A program made the translations under genes and the position numbers. Below, piece by piece: positions 16,986-25,694 of a stretch of DNA of 64,000 nucleotides (positions are counted from its first letter, which is position 1; each line of letters opens with the position of its first letter). The notes below the pieces were generated by a model. It saw only the letters and a program-made list of their open reading frames with translations. It was not told where the DNA came from and did not search any database. Origin of the DNA: Mesobacillus foraminis. GTDB lineage: Bacteria; Bacillota; Bacilli; Bacillales; Cytobacillaceae. Location of the stretch: positions 62,001-126,000 of the forward strand of contig NZ_SLVV01000011.1 of the NCBI RefSeq assembly GCF_004340465.1, read 5' to 3'.

Positions 16986-17981
16986 ATGGGAAACATACGA
17001 TGGGGAATTTTAAGTACAGCCAATATTGCCCTTACCCAAGTACTGCCTGCCATTCAGAGGTCGGAAAATGGGAAGGTGTTGGCGATCGCCAGCGAGAGCG
17101 GCAAGGCAAAGAAGGCGGCGGAGGAGTACAATATCCCAAAAGCTTATGACAGCTACGAGGCACTGCTGAGGGATCCGGAAATAGATGCCGTCTATATCCC
17201 GCTGCCAAACCACCTTCATAAAAAATGGGTGATGGAGGCTGCCAGAAGCGGCAAGCATATTCTATGTGAAAAGCCGGCTGCTCTGACTCATGAAGAGACA
17301 AAGGAAATGATAAACACTTGCGGGGAGCATGGTGTTACATTCATGGAAGCGTTCATGTACCAATTTCACCCGCAGCATCAGAGAGTAAGGGAGATCATCC
17401 AGTCTGGGGAGATTGGCGATGTAAAACTGATGAGATCAAGCTTTTCTTTTTACCTGGATGACAGGGAGACCAATATCAGGGTCGCTAAGGAAAAGGGCGG
17501 CGGAAGCCTTTATGATGTGGGCTGCTATTCAATCCATGCCATCCGGAACATTCTCGGAGCGGAACCGGTGGAAGTCAGCGTCCAAGGGGTAATTGATCCC
17601 GAGAGGAAGGTTGACCTGTCGGCGTTTGGCCATCTAAAGTTTGAAAACGGCATCCAGGCTTCTTTTGACTGCAGTTTCGATATGGCGTTCCGACATGAGT
17701 ATGAAGTAGTTGGGACTAAAGGAAAAATCCATGTTCCCAGAGCTTTCCGGACGGATGTAGATGGCGGAGAAGGTCTTGTAATCGTACAGACCGAGGAGGG
17801 AGAACGTACCGAACAGCTTTATGGCGATATCTACGAACTTCAGGTTTCTCATTTTGCCCAAGCCATCCTTGAAAATAAAGAGCCTATTTACCGGGTGGAC
17901 AACACTCTTCAAAATATGAGGGTGATTGACTGGTGCTATCAGTCAATGGAGCAGAAAGAACCCGTGGCCGTAGTCCGTTAA
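16986..17981 (+). CDS. Gfo/Idh/MocA family oxidoreductase
   Basis: A 331-residue oxidoreductase. The Rossmann domain starts IRWGILSTANIALTQVLPAI. VYIPLPNHLHKKW and HILCEKPAALT (about 92-102) give the family EKP motif with catalytic Lys. The C-terminal domain includes EAFMYQFHPQH and GGGSLYDVGCYSIHAIR, as in glucose-fructose oxidoreductase/dihydrodiol dehydrogenase types. The ATG at 16986 has GGGGAGG 6 nt upstream. It is the second gene of an operon with the aldo/keto reductase and is followed by a strong terminator. Substrate unknown. Confidence 0.92.
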   Translation: MGNIRWGILSTANIALTQVLPAIQRSENGKVLAIASESGKAKKAAEEYNIPKAYDSYEALLRDPEIDAVYIPLPNHLHKKWVMEAARSGKHILCEKPAALTHEETKEMINTCGEHGVTFMEAFMYQFHPQHQRVREIIQSGEIGDVKLMRSSFSFYLDDRETNIRVAKEKGGGSLYDVGCYSIHAIRNILGAEPVEVSVQGVIDPERKVDLSAFGHLKFENGIQASFDCSFDMAFRHEYEVVGTKGKIHVPRAFRTDVDGGEGLVIVQTEEGERTEQLYGDIYELQVSHFAQAILENKEPIYRVDNTLQNMRVIDWCYQSMEQKEPVAVVR

Positions 17982-18021
17982 TTTTCAGGGTGATTTACTT
18001 TTATATTGGTAAATTATAAGG

Positions 18022-18058
18022 AAGCTTGCAATCTAGGCCGATTGCAAGCTTTTAACTT
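18022..18058 (+). terminator. Rho-independent terminator (bidirectional)
   Basis: Perfect 12-bp stem AAGCTTGCAATC / GATTGCAAGCTT with a 6-nt loop. It lies between convergent genes and its right arm reaches the minus-strand gene end at 18052. Confidence 0.88.
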
Positions 18059-18750
18059 CTTCCGGGATTGGAAGTGTGCTGGTGCTGGACAATATTCTTT
18101 TCGAATTTTTTTCTTATCGCCTTGCCGTTTCCATACAGAAGTGCTTTGTCCCCGGGCTGAAGCTCCTTGGTGTATCCCTCAGTTCTGATTTTTAAGTCCC
18201 CCCTGATGATAAAAAGAACCATGATATCTGAATCGCTGGAAATGATATCCTTAAAACATTTGCCTGCAAATCCGGAGTCTTCATCGATGGCGATTTCTAC
18301 GATTTCATCTTCCTTGCTGGTCAGCAAGACGTCCGCGATCGGCAGGTCGGCAAGCTCGTAATGCTCTTCAAGTTCTTTTTCAAAGAGGTTTGAGAGTCTT
18401 TTTTTTACTAAAGGTGTTTTTAAAATAAAGATGGATACAATGAGAAATCCTGCGATATACGCGATTTCAAGTGTAAAGAAACTGTCGGACAATAAGTTCG
18501 AGATAGCGGATATAATAACGGCCAGGGAAAAGGCGCCGAACAGGATCAAAAACGCCCCAAGCTTCCTTCGGATCGGGTGGTCGATGATGAGCTCGGATTC
18601 TCCGGTTGTAAATCCGGTCCCGGTCAGCATGGAAATCACCTGGAACCGCGCTACGGTCCGCTCCAGTCCGGTCGCGGTAAACAGGACCACATTGATTTCT
18701 ATAACAGCCAGTACAATGGCCAAATAAACTAAAACAAATAAGTAACCCAT
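18052..18750 (-). CDS. Small membrane protein with TrkH-like filter motif and TrkA_C domain
   Basis: A 232-residue protein. TM1 spans about 3-25. The segment ARFQVISMLTGTGFTTGESELI (about 34-55) resembles the pore-loop and filter of TrkH/KtrB K+ transporters (TGFTTG). Two more membrane segments lie at about 66-88 and 93-112. The C-terminus (about 140-215) is a TrkA_C (RCK_C) ligand-binding domain, IADVLLTSKEDEIVEIAIDEDSGFAGKCFKDI. RCK_C domains often bind c-di-AMP or other ligands. A regulated K+ or cation channel is plausible but inferred. AAGGAAGG precedes the ATG. Confidence 0.75.
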   Translation of the reverse strand: MGYLFVLVYLAIVLAVIEINVVLFTATGLERTVARFQVISMLTGTGFTTGESELIIDHPIRRKLGAFLILFGAFSLAVIISAISNLLSDSFFTLEIAYIAGFLIVSIFILKTPLVKKRLSNLFEKELEEHYELADLPIADVLLTSKEDEIVEIAIDEDSGFAGKCFKDIISSDSDIMVLFIIRGDLKIRTEGYTKELQPGDKALLYGNGKAIRKKFEKNIVQHQHTSNPGRS

Positions 18751-18777
18751 AATATCCTTCCTTTTGTCTATTACATG

Positions 18778-18807
18778 AAAAAGAACCTGGGGAAAATGGT
18801 CCCCAGG
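18778..18807 (-). terminator. Rho-independent terminator
   Basis: Stem CCTGGGG / CCCCAGG with an 8-nt loop, followed on the minus strand by TTCTTTTTC, after the 92-aa gene. Confidence 0.85.
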
Positions 18808-18812
18808 GTGCT

Positions 18813-19091
18813 TTATCGGGTTTGCTGAAGATTCTCGTTGTAGTAATCAACACCGTACATGGACCCTTCACTGACCATTTTATTGTCTTCAAGGTCAAGC
18901 GGGTCGGGATTGCCCGCCTTCATTACGGGGACAACATCGGTTTCTTTAAACTTTGTGGGTGTGATTTTGTCTTTAATGCTTGCCGTCATATTTTTTACTT
19001 TATTGACATTCTGCTTTGGATTTAAGGCCATCCAGACGGCAGCGGCCCCGGCCCCGATTAGTAAATAGGATTTTAGTGTATTGGTTTGCAT
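18813..19091 (-). CDS. Small SigB-type membrane-anchored protein (YtxH-like)
   Basis: A 92-residue protein with one N-terminal hydrophobic segment (LKSYLLIGAGAAAVWMALNP, about 5-24), then a charged helical stretch (VNKVKNMTASIKDKI) and an acidic tail. The layout is like the YtxH family. The ATG at 19091 gives a 9-nt spacing from AAGGAGG; the ATG at 19097 is too close. A SigB-type promoter lies about 70 bp upstream, pointing to general-stress induction. The function is unknown. Confidence 0.68.
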   Translation of the reverse strand: MQTNTLKSYLLIGAGAAAVWMALNPKQNVNKVKNMTASIKDKITPTKFKETDVVPVMKAGNPDPLDLEDNKMVSEGSMYGVDYYNENLQQTR

Positions 19092-19154
19092 ATTCATATT
19101 CCTCCTTAAAATCATTTTTCATGATGGGTCTTTAGAACATGCTGTTCTATTACG

Positions 19155-19179
19155 TTACCCTTTAATAAAAGTAGGAAAC
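19155..19179 (-). promoter_or_regulatory. SigB-type promoter
   Basis: Read on the minus strand: GTTTCC, 13 bp, GGGTAA, about 65 bp before the start of the YtxH-like gene. It fits the sigma-B consensus. Confidence 0.65.
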
Positions 19180-19261
19180 TTCCATATTTTACATGTTTCG
19201 TTTTGGCGGACAGGGAATAGGGAAGTATGGAAAGTAACTATGTTTGGAAAGGATCATTACG

Positions 19262-20203
19262 ATGAAGCATTCATTCAATGGAGATAGCTGGGTATGGCAA
19301 AAGCACCGCGAAGACAGGCTTGATGCCTTTCAAGAGGTGATGCAGGAACGGCCTTCCTTTGAGAAGTGGCTGGAAGAACTAGAAGACGACTACGGCAACA
19401 GCCTTGTGATTGATACGAGGGCTGAAGGCAAGGAACATCTTTTTGGCTCTCTGGTCTATCAGCAGGACATTGACAGCCGGGAGGATAAAAAGGCCTTCCA
19501 CTTTTATGTGGAAAAGGATTGTTTTATTACGGCAGGCATTGATCTGGAAGACTTGAGATCGAACTATTCGGATGCGGTCTATGATCAGATGGACCGGGCC
19601 GATAATGCGATTGAAGGTTTTTTTATCCTGCTTGGCGAAATTGTCGGCTACTATTTATCCAGGATTGACATCTTTGAAGAAAGTTTGACGGATCTGATCT
19701 GGAAGATTAAAGAGCAAAATAATGTACAAATTCTTGAGAAAATTGCCGAGAGCAGGCATGAAATCCTGATCTGGAAAAACCTGATGATTCCCATCATTGA
19801 ACTGAAAATTGCTGCTGAAGAAGCCTTTGGGGAATCCATCGCAGAGAAAAAAGAATTCAAGCGGGTTTGCAAGCGGATTGAAAGAGGGCGCACCCTGATC
19901 AGGGAATACCAGCAGGAAATTGATACAATGATTAATCTTGAAGAGGTGGTATCTTCACACCGCGGAAATGAAATTATGAAAACACTCACCGTGATAACCA
20001 TCCTGTTTACCCCTGTGGCAGCATTAGGAGCACTTTGGGGCATGAATTTTGAAGTGATGCCGGAGCTGAAATGGCGGTATGGCTATCCTGCCTCCATTGT
20101 TTTGATTATCCTATCGACTGTGGCGCTCTATATTTATCTATGGAGAAAGGGCTGGACAGGAGATGTCTTAAAAACAAAAAAGAAAAATACGTTCTTTCAA
20201 TAA
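19262..20203 (+). CDS. CorA-family divalent cation transporter
   Basis: A 313-residue CorA/YfjQ-type protein. It has a long cytoplasmic N-terminal domain with an extended helix (about 130-240) and two C-terminal membrane segments. The family GMN motif is present in ALGALWGMNFEVMPELKW (Gly-Met-Asn near residue 261) between them. CorA proteins are pentameric Mg2+ (Co2+, Ni2+) channels. The ATG at 19262 has GGAAAGGA at 8 nt. It diverges from the SigB-type YtxH-like gene and is followed by a terminator shared with convergent namA. Confidence 0.92.
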   Translation: MKHSFNGDSWVWQKHREDRLDAFQEVMQERPSFEKWLEELEDDYGNSLVIDTRAEGKEHLFGSLVYQQDIDSREDKKAFHFYVEKDCFITAGIDLEDLRSNYSDAVYDQMDRADNAIEGFFILLGEIVGYYLSRIDIFEESLTDLIWKIKEQNNVQILEKIAESRHEILIWKNLMIPIIELKIAAEEAFGESIAEKKEFKRVCKRIERGRTLIREYQQEIDTMINLEEVVSSHRGNEIMKTLTVITILFTPVAALGALWGMNFEVMPELKWRYGYPASIVLIILSTVALYIYLWRKGWTGDVLKTKKKNTFFQ

Positions 20204-20246
20204 AACAACACCCCTTAGTTTTGCTCATCAAGGGGCGTTGTTTTTT
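20204..20246 (+). terminator. Bidirectional terminator (corA-like / namA)
   Basis: AACAACACCCCTT / AAGGGGCGTTGT stem followed by TTTTTT. The complementary A run on the left also suits the convergent namA. Confidence 0.88.
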
Positions 20247-20249
20247 GTG

Positions 20250-21272
20250 CTATCGAATGCTGTACGCAGCGGCAACAGGCTTCGGAGTCAGCGGTTCGCC
20301 GCCAAGGGAAATCGAAGCTTCATTTGCCCAGAAAGGATTGCGCAGCATGCCTCTGCCCACGGCCGCTAGATCTGCCTTTCCTTCGCGGATGGCTTCGTCG
20401 CTTAATTTCGGATCTTCCATCCTGCCGACAGCAATCGTTGGGATGTTGAGGGCTTCTTTTATTCCTTCAGCCAGGTCAATCTGATAGCCTGGCCCAGCGT
20501 TTGCCGGTCCTGATGTGCTTTCGCCACCGGATGATACGTGGAACATATCGACGCCAGCTTCTTGGTATTTTTTCGCCAACTCAATAGAATAATCAAGGTC
20601 ATATCCGCCTTCGCCATATTCTACAGCAGAAATCCTCATGATCAGCGGCATGGACTCAGGCATGACACGGCGTGCGGCCTTAACAATTTCCACACCAAAA
20701 CGGGCCTTATCTTCCCCGTACACATCTTCTCTTTTATTGGTCAGCGGAGAATGGAACTGATGGATCAGATAGCCATGGGCAGCATGTATCTCAATAGTGT
20801 CTGCTCCCGCCTCTACAGCCCGTTTGAAGGCTGCTTCGAACTTGTGGACCATTTCCTCCACCTCTTTGGTCGTCAGTTCTCTTGGCTGTTTATACTGGTC
20901 GGAAAATTGGATGGGTGACGATGATACAGGCTGCTCCGCATCCTCCGCTTTTCTGCCGGCATGGGCGATTTGGATGCCGACCTTTGCGCCATAAACCTGG
21001 CATGCTTCGATAATTCTTTTAAAAGCAGGGATCTGATCGTCTGACCATAATCCAAGGTCGTAATCCGTAATCCTGCCATCGGGATCCACATCTGTCATTT
21101 CCATGATGATGAGCCCTGTACCGCCGACGGCACGGCTGGTGTAATGTGTAAAATGCCAATCATTAGGCTTGCCGTCCTTGGCCGTCACGGAATACTGGCA
21201 CATTGGCGGCATGACAATCCTGTTTTTCAGCTTTAGGCCTTTTAGCTCAAAAGAATCCAATAGTGTGGGCAT
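20250..21272 (-). CDS. namA: NADPH dehydrogenase NamA (Old Yellow Enzyme family, YqjM-like)
   Basis: A 340-residue FMN-dependent ene-reductase. Diagnostic residues of the YqjM class are Cys25 and Tyr27 in MPPMCQYSV and the substrate-binding pair in IEIHAAHGYLIHQFHSPLTNKR. The FMN-phosphate segment VGRG lies near the C-terminus (ADLAAVGRGMLRNPFW). It reduces activated C=C bonds of enones and nitro compounds and is linked to oxidative and xenobiotic defence. AAGGAAG precedes the ATG. The gene stands alone, convergent with the CorA-like gene. Confidence 0.95.
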   Translation of the reverse strand: MPTLLDSFELKGLKLKNRIVMPPMCQYSVTAKDGKPNDWHFTHYTSRAVGGTGLIIMEMTDVDPDGRITDYDLGLWSDDQIPAFKRIIEACQVYGAKVGIQIAHAGRKAEDAEQPVSSSPIQFSDQYKQPRELTTKEVEEMVHKFEAAFKRAVEAGADTIEIHAAHGYLIHQFHSPLTNKREDVYGEDKARFGVEIVKAARRVMPESMPLIMRISAVEYGEGGYDLDYSIELAKKYQEAGVDMFHVSSGGESTSGPANAGPGYQIDLAEGIKEALNIPTIAVGRMEDPKLSDEAIREGKADLAAVGRGMLRNPFWANEASISLGGEPLTPKPVAAAYSIR

Positions 21273-21487
21273 GTTGCATCTTCCTTTCTATCCTGCAGGT
21301 TTTAAAGTTTTGCTTGAATATAGCATTTTTACACCTTTTTGCCATGCATCGTCAAACTATCAGCTTATGGGTTGCCGATGTATGCGGGAAGCCTGGTGAA
21401 TATGGATACAGTAATTCGTAGGCTTTGCGAGGTTAGGGGAATTCCTTAAGCAGCCTCCAGGAATTCTTTAACCATTCACATAAAAAA

Positions 21488-21512
21488 GAAACCTGTCATT
21501 AGCGACAGGTTT
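21488..21512 (-). terminator. Rho-independent terminator
   Basis: AAACCTGTC / GACAGGTTT stem followed on the minus strand by CTTTTTTA, after the DUF3243 gene. Confidence 0.88.
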
Positions 21513-21535
21513 TAGGTTTCCCACTTTCACTCTGA

Positions 21536-21868
21536 TTATTGGGCAAGCTTTACAAGCATATGAGCAAGCTTATGCTGCTCTTCTTCGTTGCCAACCTTCC
21601 ACAGCTCTCTCAGCAGCTGCTCTTCGCGGTTCCGCGGCTCCACATTGTCAGCCAGGTAATCCGCAATTTGCTGGGCGGTATTGGCAAGCTGTTCTTCATT
21701 TAAGCCGGCGGATTTCCCAAGCTGGATTCTTTTGCTCAGGTAGGATTTGAATTCATCAAAGTTCCCAAGAATCTCGTCCGCTCTTTCGCTGTCCATGCGG
21801 TTCAGCGTTTCATCAACTTTATCTGTATCAACTTCACCATTTTTATGAATCATATGGTTCTCTTCCAT
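21536..21868 (-). CDS. ymfJ: DUF3243 protein (YmfJ-like)
   Basis: A 110-residue acidic, helical, soluble protein matching the DUF3243/YmfJ family: NRMDSERADEILGNFDEFKSYLSKRIQLGKSAGLNEEQLANTAQQIADYLA. Small Bacillus members are about 85 residues; this one has a longer N-terminus. The role is unknown. AGGAGG precedes the ATG, and a clear terminator follows. It is not next to the ymf cluster seen in B. subtilis. Confidence 0.88.
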   Translation of the reverse strand: MEENHMIHKNGEVDTDKVDETLNRMDSERADEILGNFDEFKSYLSKRIQLGKSAGLNEEQLANTAQQIADYLADNVEPRNREEQLLRELWKVGNEEEQHKLAHMLVKLAQ

Positions 21869-21966
21869 GTTAACGACCTCCTAAAACGAGTGTACTACTT
21901 AAATAGCCCGTTCACAGGGAAGCTAAACCCGAAGAAGGCGGAAGGTTTGTCCAATGGGAAGCCGAT

Positions 21967-22389
21967 TTATGAACGGTCCGTGTGCTCCCGGGTGCCTATG
22001 GCCCCGCCGGCTTCGGCCTGCATTTTTAAAAGGTCACGTATTTCCATGAGCAGCTCTTCCTTAACATCTGCTTTGATTTCCTCGACGGTTTCCTCTTCTT
22101 TTTTCCTTTTAAACCTGCTTAAAATCCTGATGAACAGGAAGATTGAAAACGAAATGATGAAGAAATCGACAACTGTCTGGAGAAAGGCCCCATATTTCAA
22201 TACTGCACTTCCGAAAGAGTAGCTCTGGTTCGAAATTTTTATGCCTCCAAGTAAAATCCCGACCACCGGCATAATGATATCATTCACCAGGGAGGAGACA
22301 ATCTTTCCAAAGGCTCCGCCTATTATGACCCCGACAGCCAGGTCCATTACATTTCCTTTTAGGGCAAATTTTTTAAATTCATTCCACAT
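21967..22389 (-). CDS. mscL: Large-conductance mechanosensitive channel MscL
   Basis: A 140-residue channel. The N-terminal amphipathic helix and TM1 are clear (MWNEFKKFALKGNVMDLAVGVIIGGAFGKIVSSLVNDIIMP), as is TM2 (about 68-90, VVDFFIISFSIFLFIRIL), with a cytoplasmic helix at the C-terminus. It forms a pentameric membrane pore that opens under hypo-osmotic shock. The ATG at 22389 gives the family N-terminus; GGAGG lies 11 nt upstream. An upstream TTG would add eight residues. Length is normal. Confidence 0.96.
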   Translation of the reverse strand: MWNEFKKFALKGNVMDLAVGVIIGGAFGKIVSSLVNDIIMPVVGILLGGIKISNQSYSFGSAVLKYGAFLQTVVDFFIISFSIFLFIRILSRFKRKKEEETVEEIKADVKEELLMEIRDLLKMQAEAGGAIGTREHTDRS

Positions 22390-22474
22390 AGTTAGATAAT
22401 CCTCCTGCTTCAAATCTGTCCATGCCTTTTATTTTGCTGTTTTGCCAGAAAGAATGCAAGGGGGGAGAGGAACA

Positions 22475-22501
22475 CAAAAAAACAGAGCGTCATATACTCT
22501 G
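22475..22501 (-). terminator. Rho-independent terminator
   Basis: CAGAG / CTCTG hairpin (9-nt loop), followed on the minus strand by TTTTTTT, after the acylphosphatase gene. Confidence 0.75.
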
Positions 22502-22512
22502 CCAGTGCTTTA

Positions 22513-22785
22513 TCAGTATTTTATTTTAAAGGAGTGACAGCATTCACTGCCAGCAGCTTCCTGGATATCCACATGGTCCACTTTGGAAAACGGGTTGCCT
22601 TTTTTGATGTCCGCGATGAATTGGTTCAGCTCTTCTTCTTTCCCTGAAGCCAGTATTTCTACCGATGCATCTTCCCGATTTCTGACCCAGCCATTGATTC
22701 CATACTGGACTGCCTTCATTTGGGTAAAATAACGAAAACCTACACCCTGAACTCTGCCCTTTACAATAAGTTGCCATTGTACCAA
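22513..22785 (-). CDS. acyP: Acylphosphatase
   Basis: A 90-residue acylphosphatase hydrolysing acyl phosphates. The catalytic phosphate-binding loop GRVQGVGFRYF carries the conserved Arg, and NGWVRNREDASVEI holds the catalytic Asn. The length matches the 90-residue family only if translation starts at the TTG at 22785; no in-frame ATG fits. The ribosome-binding site there is weak, and longer upstream reading is open, so the start is uncertain. Confidence 0.92.
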   Translation of the reverse strand: MVQWQLIVKGRVQGVGFRYFTQMKAVQYGINGWVRNREDASVEILASGKEEELNQFIADIKKGNPFSKVDHVDIQEAAGSECCHSFKIKY

Positions 22786-22874
22786 CCTGTTCGCCCCCAG
22801 CTTTTCAAAATGACTATGATTTTTATGTACATATTCCCTTGCATGATAGCAAAAAAAGAGGTGGGATTCCATAA

Positions 22875-22912
22875 AAATAAAGGGCAGCCACCGGGACTGC
22901 CCTTTATTTCCG
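22875..22912 (-). terminator. Rho-independent terminator
   Basis: Perfect AAATAAAGGGCAG / CTGCCCTTTATTT hairpin just after the aminopeptidase stop, with a T-rich flank on the minus strand. Confidence 0.92.
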
Positions 22913-22916
22913 GTTC

Positions 22917-24149
22917 TTAAAATGCCCAGTCGCCGTTCCGGAAGACAGCTTCTGCACTTCCATCTTCCTTGATGCCGTCAATGTCCATTTGCTCTGAACC
23001 GATCATGAAATCAACATGTGTGATGCTTTCATTCAAGCCATGCTCTGCCAGTTCTTCCTTGGACATTTTCTTTCCGCCCTCAAGGCAAAACGCATAGGAT
23101 TGGCCGATAGCCAGATGGTTAGAGGCATTCTCGTCAAACAGCGTGTTAAAGAACAGGATGTTTGATTGAGAGATCGGCGAGTTATGTGGAACGAGAGCCA
23201 CCTCGCCAAGAAAGTGGGAGCCTTCATCCGTAGCCACAAGCTGCTTCAGGATTTCTTCCCCCTCCTCTGCCTGGACGTCGGTGATCCGGCCGTTTTCAAA
23301 TGTAATCTTGAACTTGTCAATGATATTTCCGCCGTAGCTCAGCGGCTTTGTGCTGGAAACGTAGCCGTTGACGCCTGTTTTATGCGGAACGGTGAAAACT
23401 TCCTCGGTTGGCATATTCGCCATGAATTCATATCCTTTTTCGTTGATGCTGCCAGCGCCAACCCATTGGTGCTTTTCTGGAAGCTCAATGGTAAGATCCG
23501 TGCCTGGTGCTATGTAATGAAGCTTTTTATAACGCTTGCTGTTCAGGTAATCTACTTTTTCATGAAGGCTGGCATCATGCTGCTTCCATGCCTCAACGGG
23601 ATTATCCGTGTCCACCCGGATTGCCTTGAAAATGGCATCCCAAAGCTTTGGGACTCTGGTTTCTTCCGGCTCATCGGGGAATACCATCTTTGCCCAGCCT
23701 TCGGATGGAGCAGATACGACTGTCCAGCTTACTTTATCGGACATGGCATATTGGCGGTAGGCACCAAGTGCTTTTCCTGCAGCCTTCTGGAAGTTGGCAA
23801 TCCGCTCTGGCTGGATGCCTTTTAACAGGTCAGGGCTTGAAGATACAACCGACATAAATGCGGCTCCCTGCTCGGCAAGCTCTGTTAACTCCTTTGCCCG
23901 CCATTCTGGATATTCAGTAAAGGCTTCGTCTGGTGCAAGTTCATATTTGGTCCTGGAAACGATATCATCTGTCCAGTTGACAACCACATTTTTAGCCCCT
24001 GCTTCATAAGCTTTCTTCACAACCTGACGGACAAACTCCACCGCGTCAAGTGTTGCATTTACGACGAGGGTTTGGCCTTTCTGGACATTTACCCCAACGC
24101 GAACAGCCAAATCGGCGTATTTCACGAGATTCCTTTGGAAATCGCTCAT
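22917..24149 (-). CDS. ampS: M29 family aminopeptidase (AmpS-like)
   Basis: A 410-residue cytosolic metallo-aminopeptidase of the M29/thermophilic aminopeptidase family. The N-terminal domain begins MSDFQRNLVKYADLAVRVGVNVQKGQTL. Metal ligands sit in the C-terminal domain: Glu in AEEGEE and TDEGSHFLGEVALVP, plus the HLAIGQSY and THVDFMIGS segments with His and Asp. It removes N-terminal residues during peptide turnover. The ATG at 24149 has AAGGAG 9 nt upstream. Full length. Confidence 0.95.
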   Translation of the reverse strand: MSDFQRNLVKYADLAVRVGVNVQKGQTLVVNATLDAVEFVRQVVKKAYEAGAKNVVVNWTDDIVSRTKYELAPDEAFTEYPEWRAKELTELAEQGAAFMSVVSSSPDLLKGIQPERIANFQKAAGKALGAYRQYAMSDKVSWTVVSAPSEGWAKMVFPDEPEETRVPKLWDAIFKAIRVDTDNPVEAWKQHDASLHEKVDYLNSKRYKKLHYIAPGTDLTIELPEKHQWVGAGSINEKGYEFMANMPTEEVFTVPHKTGVNGYVSSTKPLSYGGNIIDKFKITFENGRITDVQAEEGEEILKQLVATDEGSHFLGEVALVPHNSPISQSNILFFNTLFDENASNHLAIGQSYAFCLEGGKKMSKEELAEHGLNESITHVDFMIGSEQMDIDGIKEDGSAEAVFRNGDWAF

Positions 24150-24285
24150 CTTCACATTCTCCTTTTTTAAACTTTGTCTATATTTTACCATTCCTTGGTG
24201 AAAAAGAAACTTTTTAGAGCCCCGAATGATAGCATATGCATTAAGCTGTGCAATGAGGTCCTTTTTTTAAAAAGAGCACCCCAAT

Positions 24286-25560
24286 TCAGGTAGTGCTTGA
24301 GTTCGTTATTCTGTTCTTTTCATGCAGCTTGAACATCCAGCCGTACAGCAAGGCCGAAATTACAGCAAGGAAGCAGAGGATATAAAAGGTCCACTGGTAG
24401 CCAATCCAGACTGTCAGCGGAATGGAAATTGGAGCTATTGTCCGGCCAAGCGTGTAGCGAAGGCTGGCAGCTGCGAAGTACTGTCCCCTCATATTATCGG
24501 GTGCGAGGCTGGAGATGAAACTTTGCTGCAGGCCAGCTGTCATCAGCTCTCCCAGCGTGAACACTGCCATTGCTGTGATTAATCCCCAGATCCAGGTTGT
24601 CTGGCTGAACATGATCATGGATACCCCGAAAGCAAGTGAAGAGAGGATGAATACATCGCGTTCTCTGTACTTGGTCATCCATTTTGTCACGAATACAGTG
24701 AGCAGGGCAACCAAGAGGCCATTTTCAGAGAGGATAAGCCCGAAAGCCTGCTCGCCGTTTACGGAGAAGCTCCAGTTTCCAAGATCAAACAGCGTCTGGT
24801 TATGGACTTTCTCTTCAGTGTATACAGGGAAAAGGAGGTCAAGCTGCATGAATGTCTGTGCGGACAGTACACCTGCCACGATGAAAAGCAAGAAGACCCG
24901 GTCCTTGATAATGACTTTATAATCGGCCACCTGGTTCAGCAGGAAGGCATACCATTTCTCCTTTGTCTGGTCCGCTTTTATTTTTGGAGGCAGGGTTTCC
25001 CTTGTCATTTTAGCAAGCACCAGCGCCAGGAGGATACAAATGATACCCACTGCCAGCAGCAGGTAAAATCGATAGTTTACATAAAATATTGCCCCAAGGA
25101 TTGGCCCAATGACGACCGCAATATTGATGGAGGTATAAAAGACAGCAAATACTGAACTCCTGTCCTTCTCCTCCACCACATCGGCAATCATCGCCTGGCT
25201 GGCCGGCCAGTAAATGGAGCTAAACATCCCAACAATGGTAAAAGAGATGAAGCCCACGACCGGCGAGGTAAACCATGGTGAGACTGCAGCAGCAAACAGC
25301 AGGAAAGCCGCGCCCTGGCCCAAGGCAGAAAGCACCATCATGCGTTTCCGGCCAAAGGTGTCGGCGAAATATCCTCCCAAAAGGTTAGCTGCGACGGAAA
25401 AAATCTGTGAAAAAATAATGAGGAATCCCGCTTTCCCCTTGCCAAAGCTTTCTGCAAAGTAAATCGTTAAAAACGGAAAGAACATCCAAAAGGTGATGTT
25501 CATTAACGCTTCGCCAAATAGGCGAACCTTTAAATTTCGGTCCCAATCTCTAATTCTCAT
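24286..25560 (-). CDS. MFS transporter (DHA-type, possible drug efflux)
   Basis: A 424-residue major-facilitator protein with 12 hydrophobic segments. The loop 2-3 motif A appears as GGYFADTFGRKRMMVLSALGQG (about 62-83). An extended loop between segments 7 and 8 carries YTEEKVHNQTLFDLGNWSFSVNG. This is the group of Bacillus MFS exporters related to YttB/MdtH types; substrate unknown. The gene has a long, highly structured 5' leader (25598-25681), which may regulate it. AAGGGGC lies 10 nt before the ATG. Confidence 0.9.
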   Translation of the reverse strand: MRIRDWDRNLKVRLFGEALMNITFWMFFPFLTIYFAESFGKGKAGFLIIFSQIFSVAANLLGGYFADTFGRKRMMVLSALGQGAAFLLFAAAVSPWFTSPVVGFISFTIVGMFSSIYWPASQAMIADVVEEKDRSSVFAVFYTSINIAVVIGPILGAIFYVNYRFYLLLAVGIICILLALVLAKMTRETLPPKIKADQTKEKWYAFLLNQVADYKVIIKDRVFLLFIVAGVLSAQTFMQLDLLFPVYTEEKVHNQTLFDLGNWSFSVNGEQAFGLILSENGLLVALLTVFVTKWMTKYRERDVFILSSLAFGVSMIMFSQTTWIWGLITAMAVFTLGELMTAGLQQSFISSLAPDNMRGQYFAAASLRYTLGRTIAPISIPLTVWIGYQWTFYILCFLAVISALLYGWMFKLHEKNRITNSSTT

Positions 25561-25597
25561 GATGCTATGCTGCCCCTTATGTGTATTTATAGCCAGT

Positions 25598-25681
25598 GCC
25601 GCCTCGCTGGCCTTTGCGCCAGCATTCCGCAGCTCCCTGGTTTAGAGGGAAATGGTGATCCAGGCGGAGGCCTTTGGCGGC
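25598..25681 (-). promoter_or_regulatory. Candidate structured leader RNA of the MFS gene
   Basis: In the minus-strand transcript GCCGCC at the 5' side pairs with GGCGGC at the 3' side. Inside are UCCGC/GCGGA, UCCCU/AGGGA and GCUGGC-GCAAAG-GCCAGC hairpins, together forming a multi-branch structure of about 84 nt. It lies between a candidate promoter (25695-25724) and the MFS start. It matches no riboswitch class I know. The sequence before the array (25682-25980) has no supported gene. Confidence 0.5.
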
Positions 25682-25694
25682 GTTTCCAAAGTGT

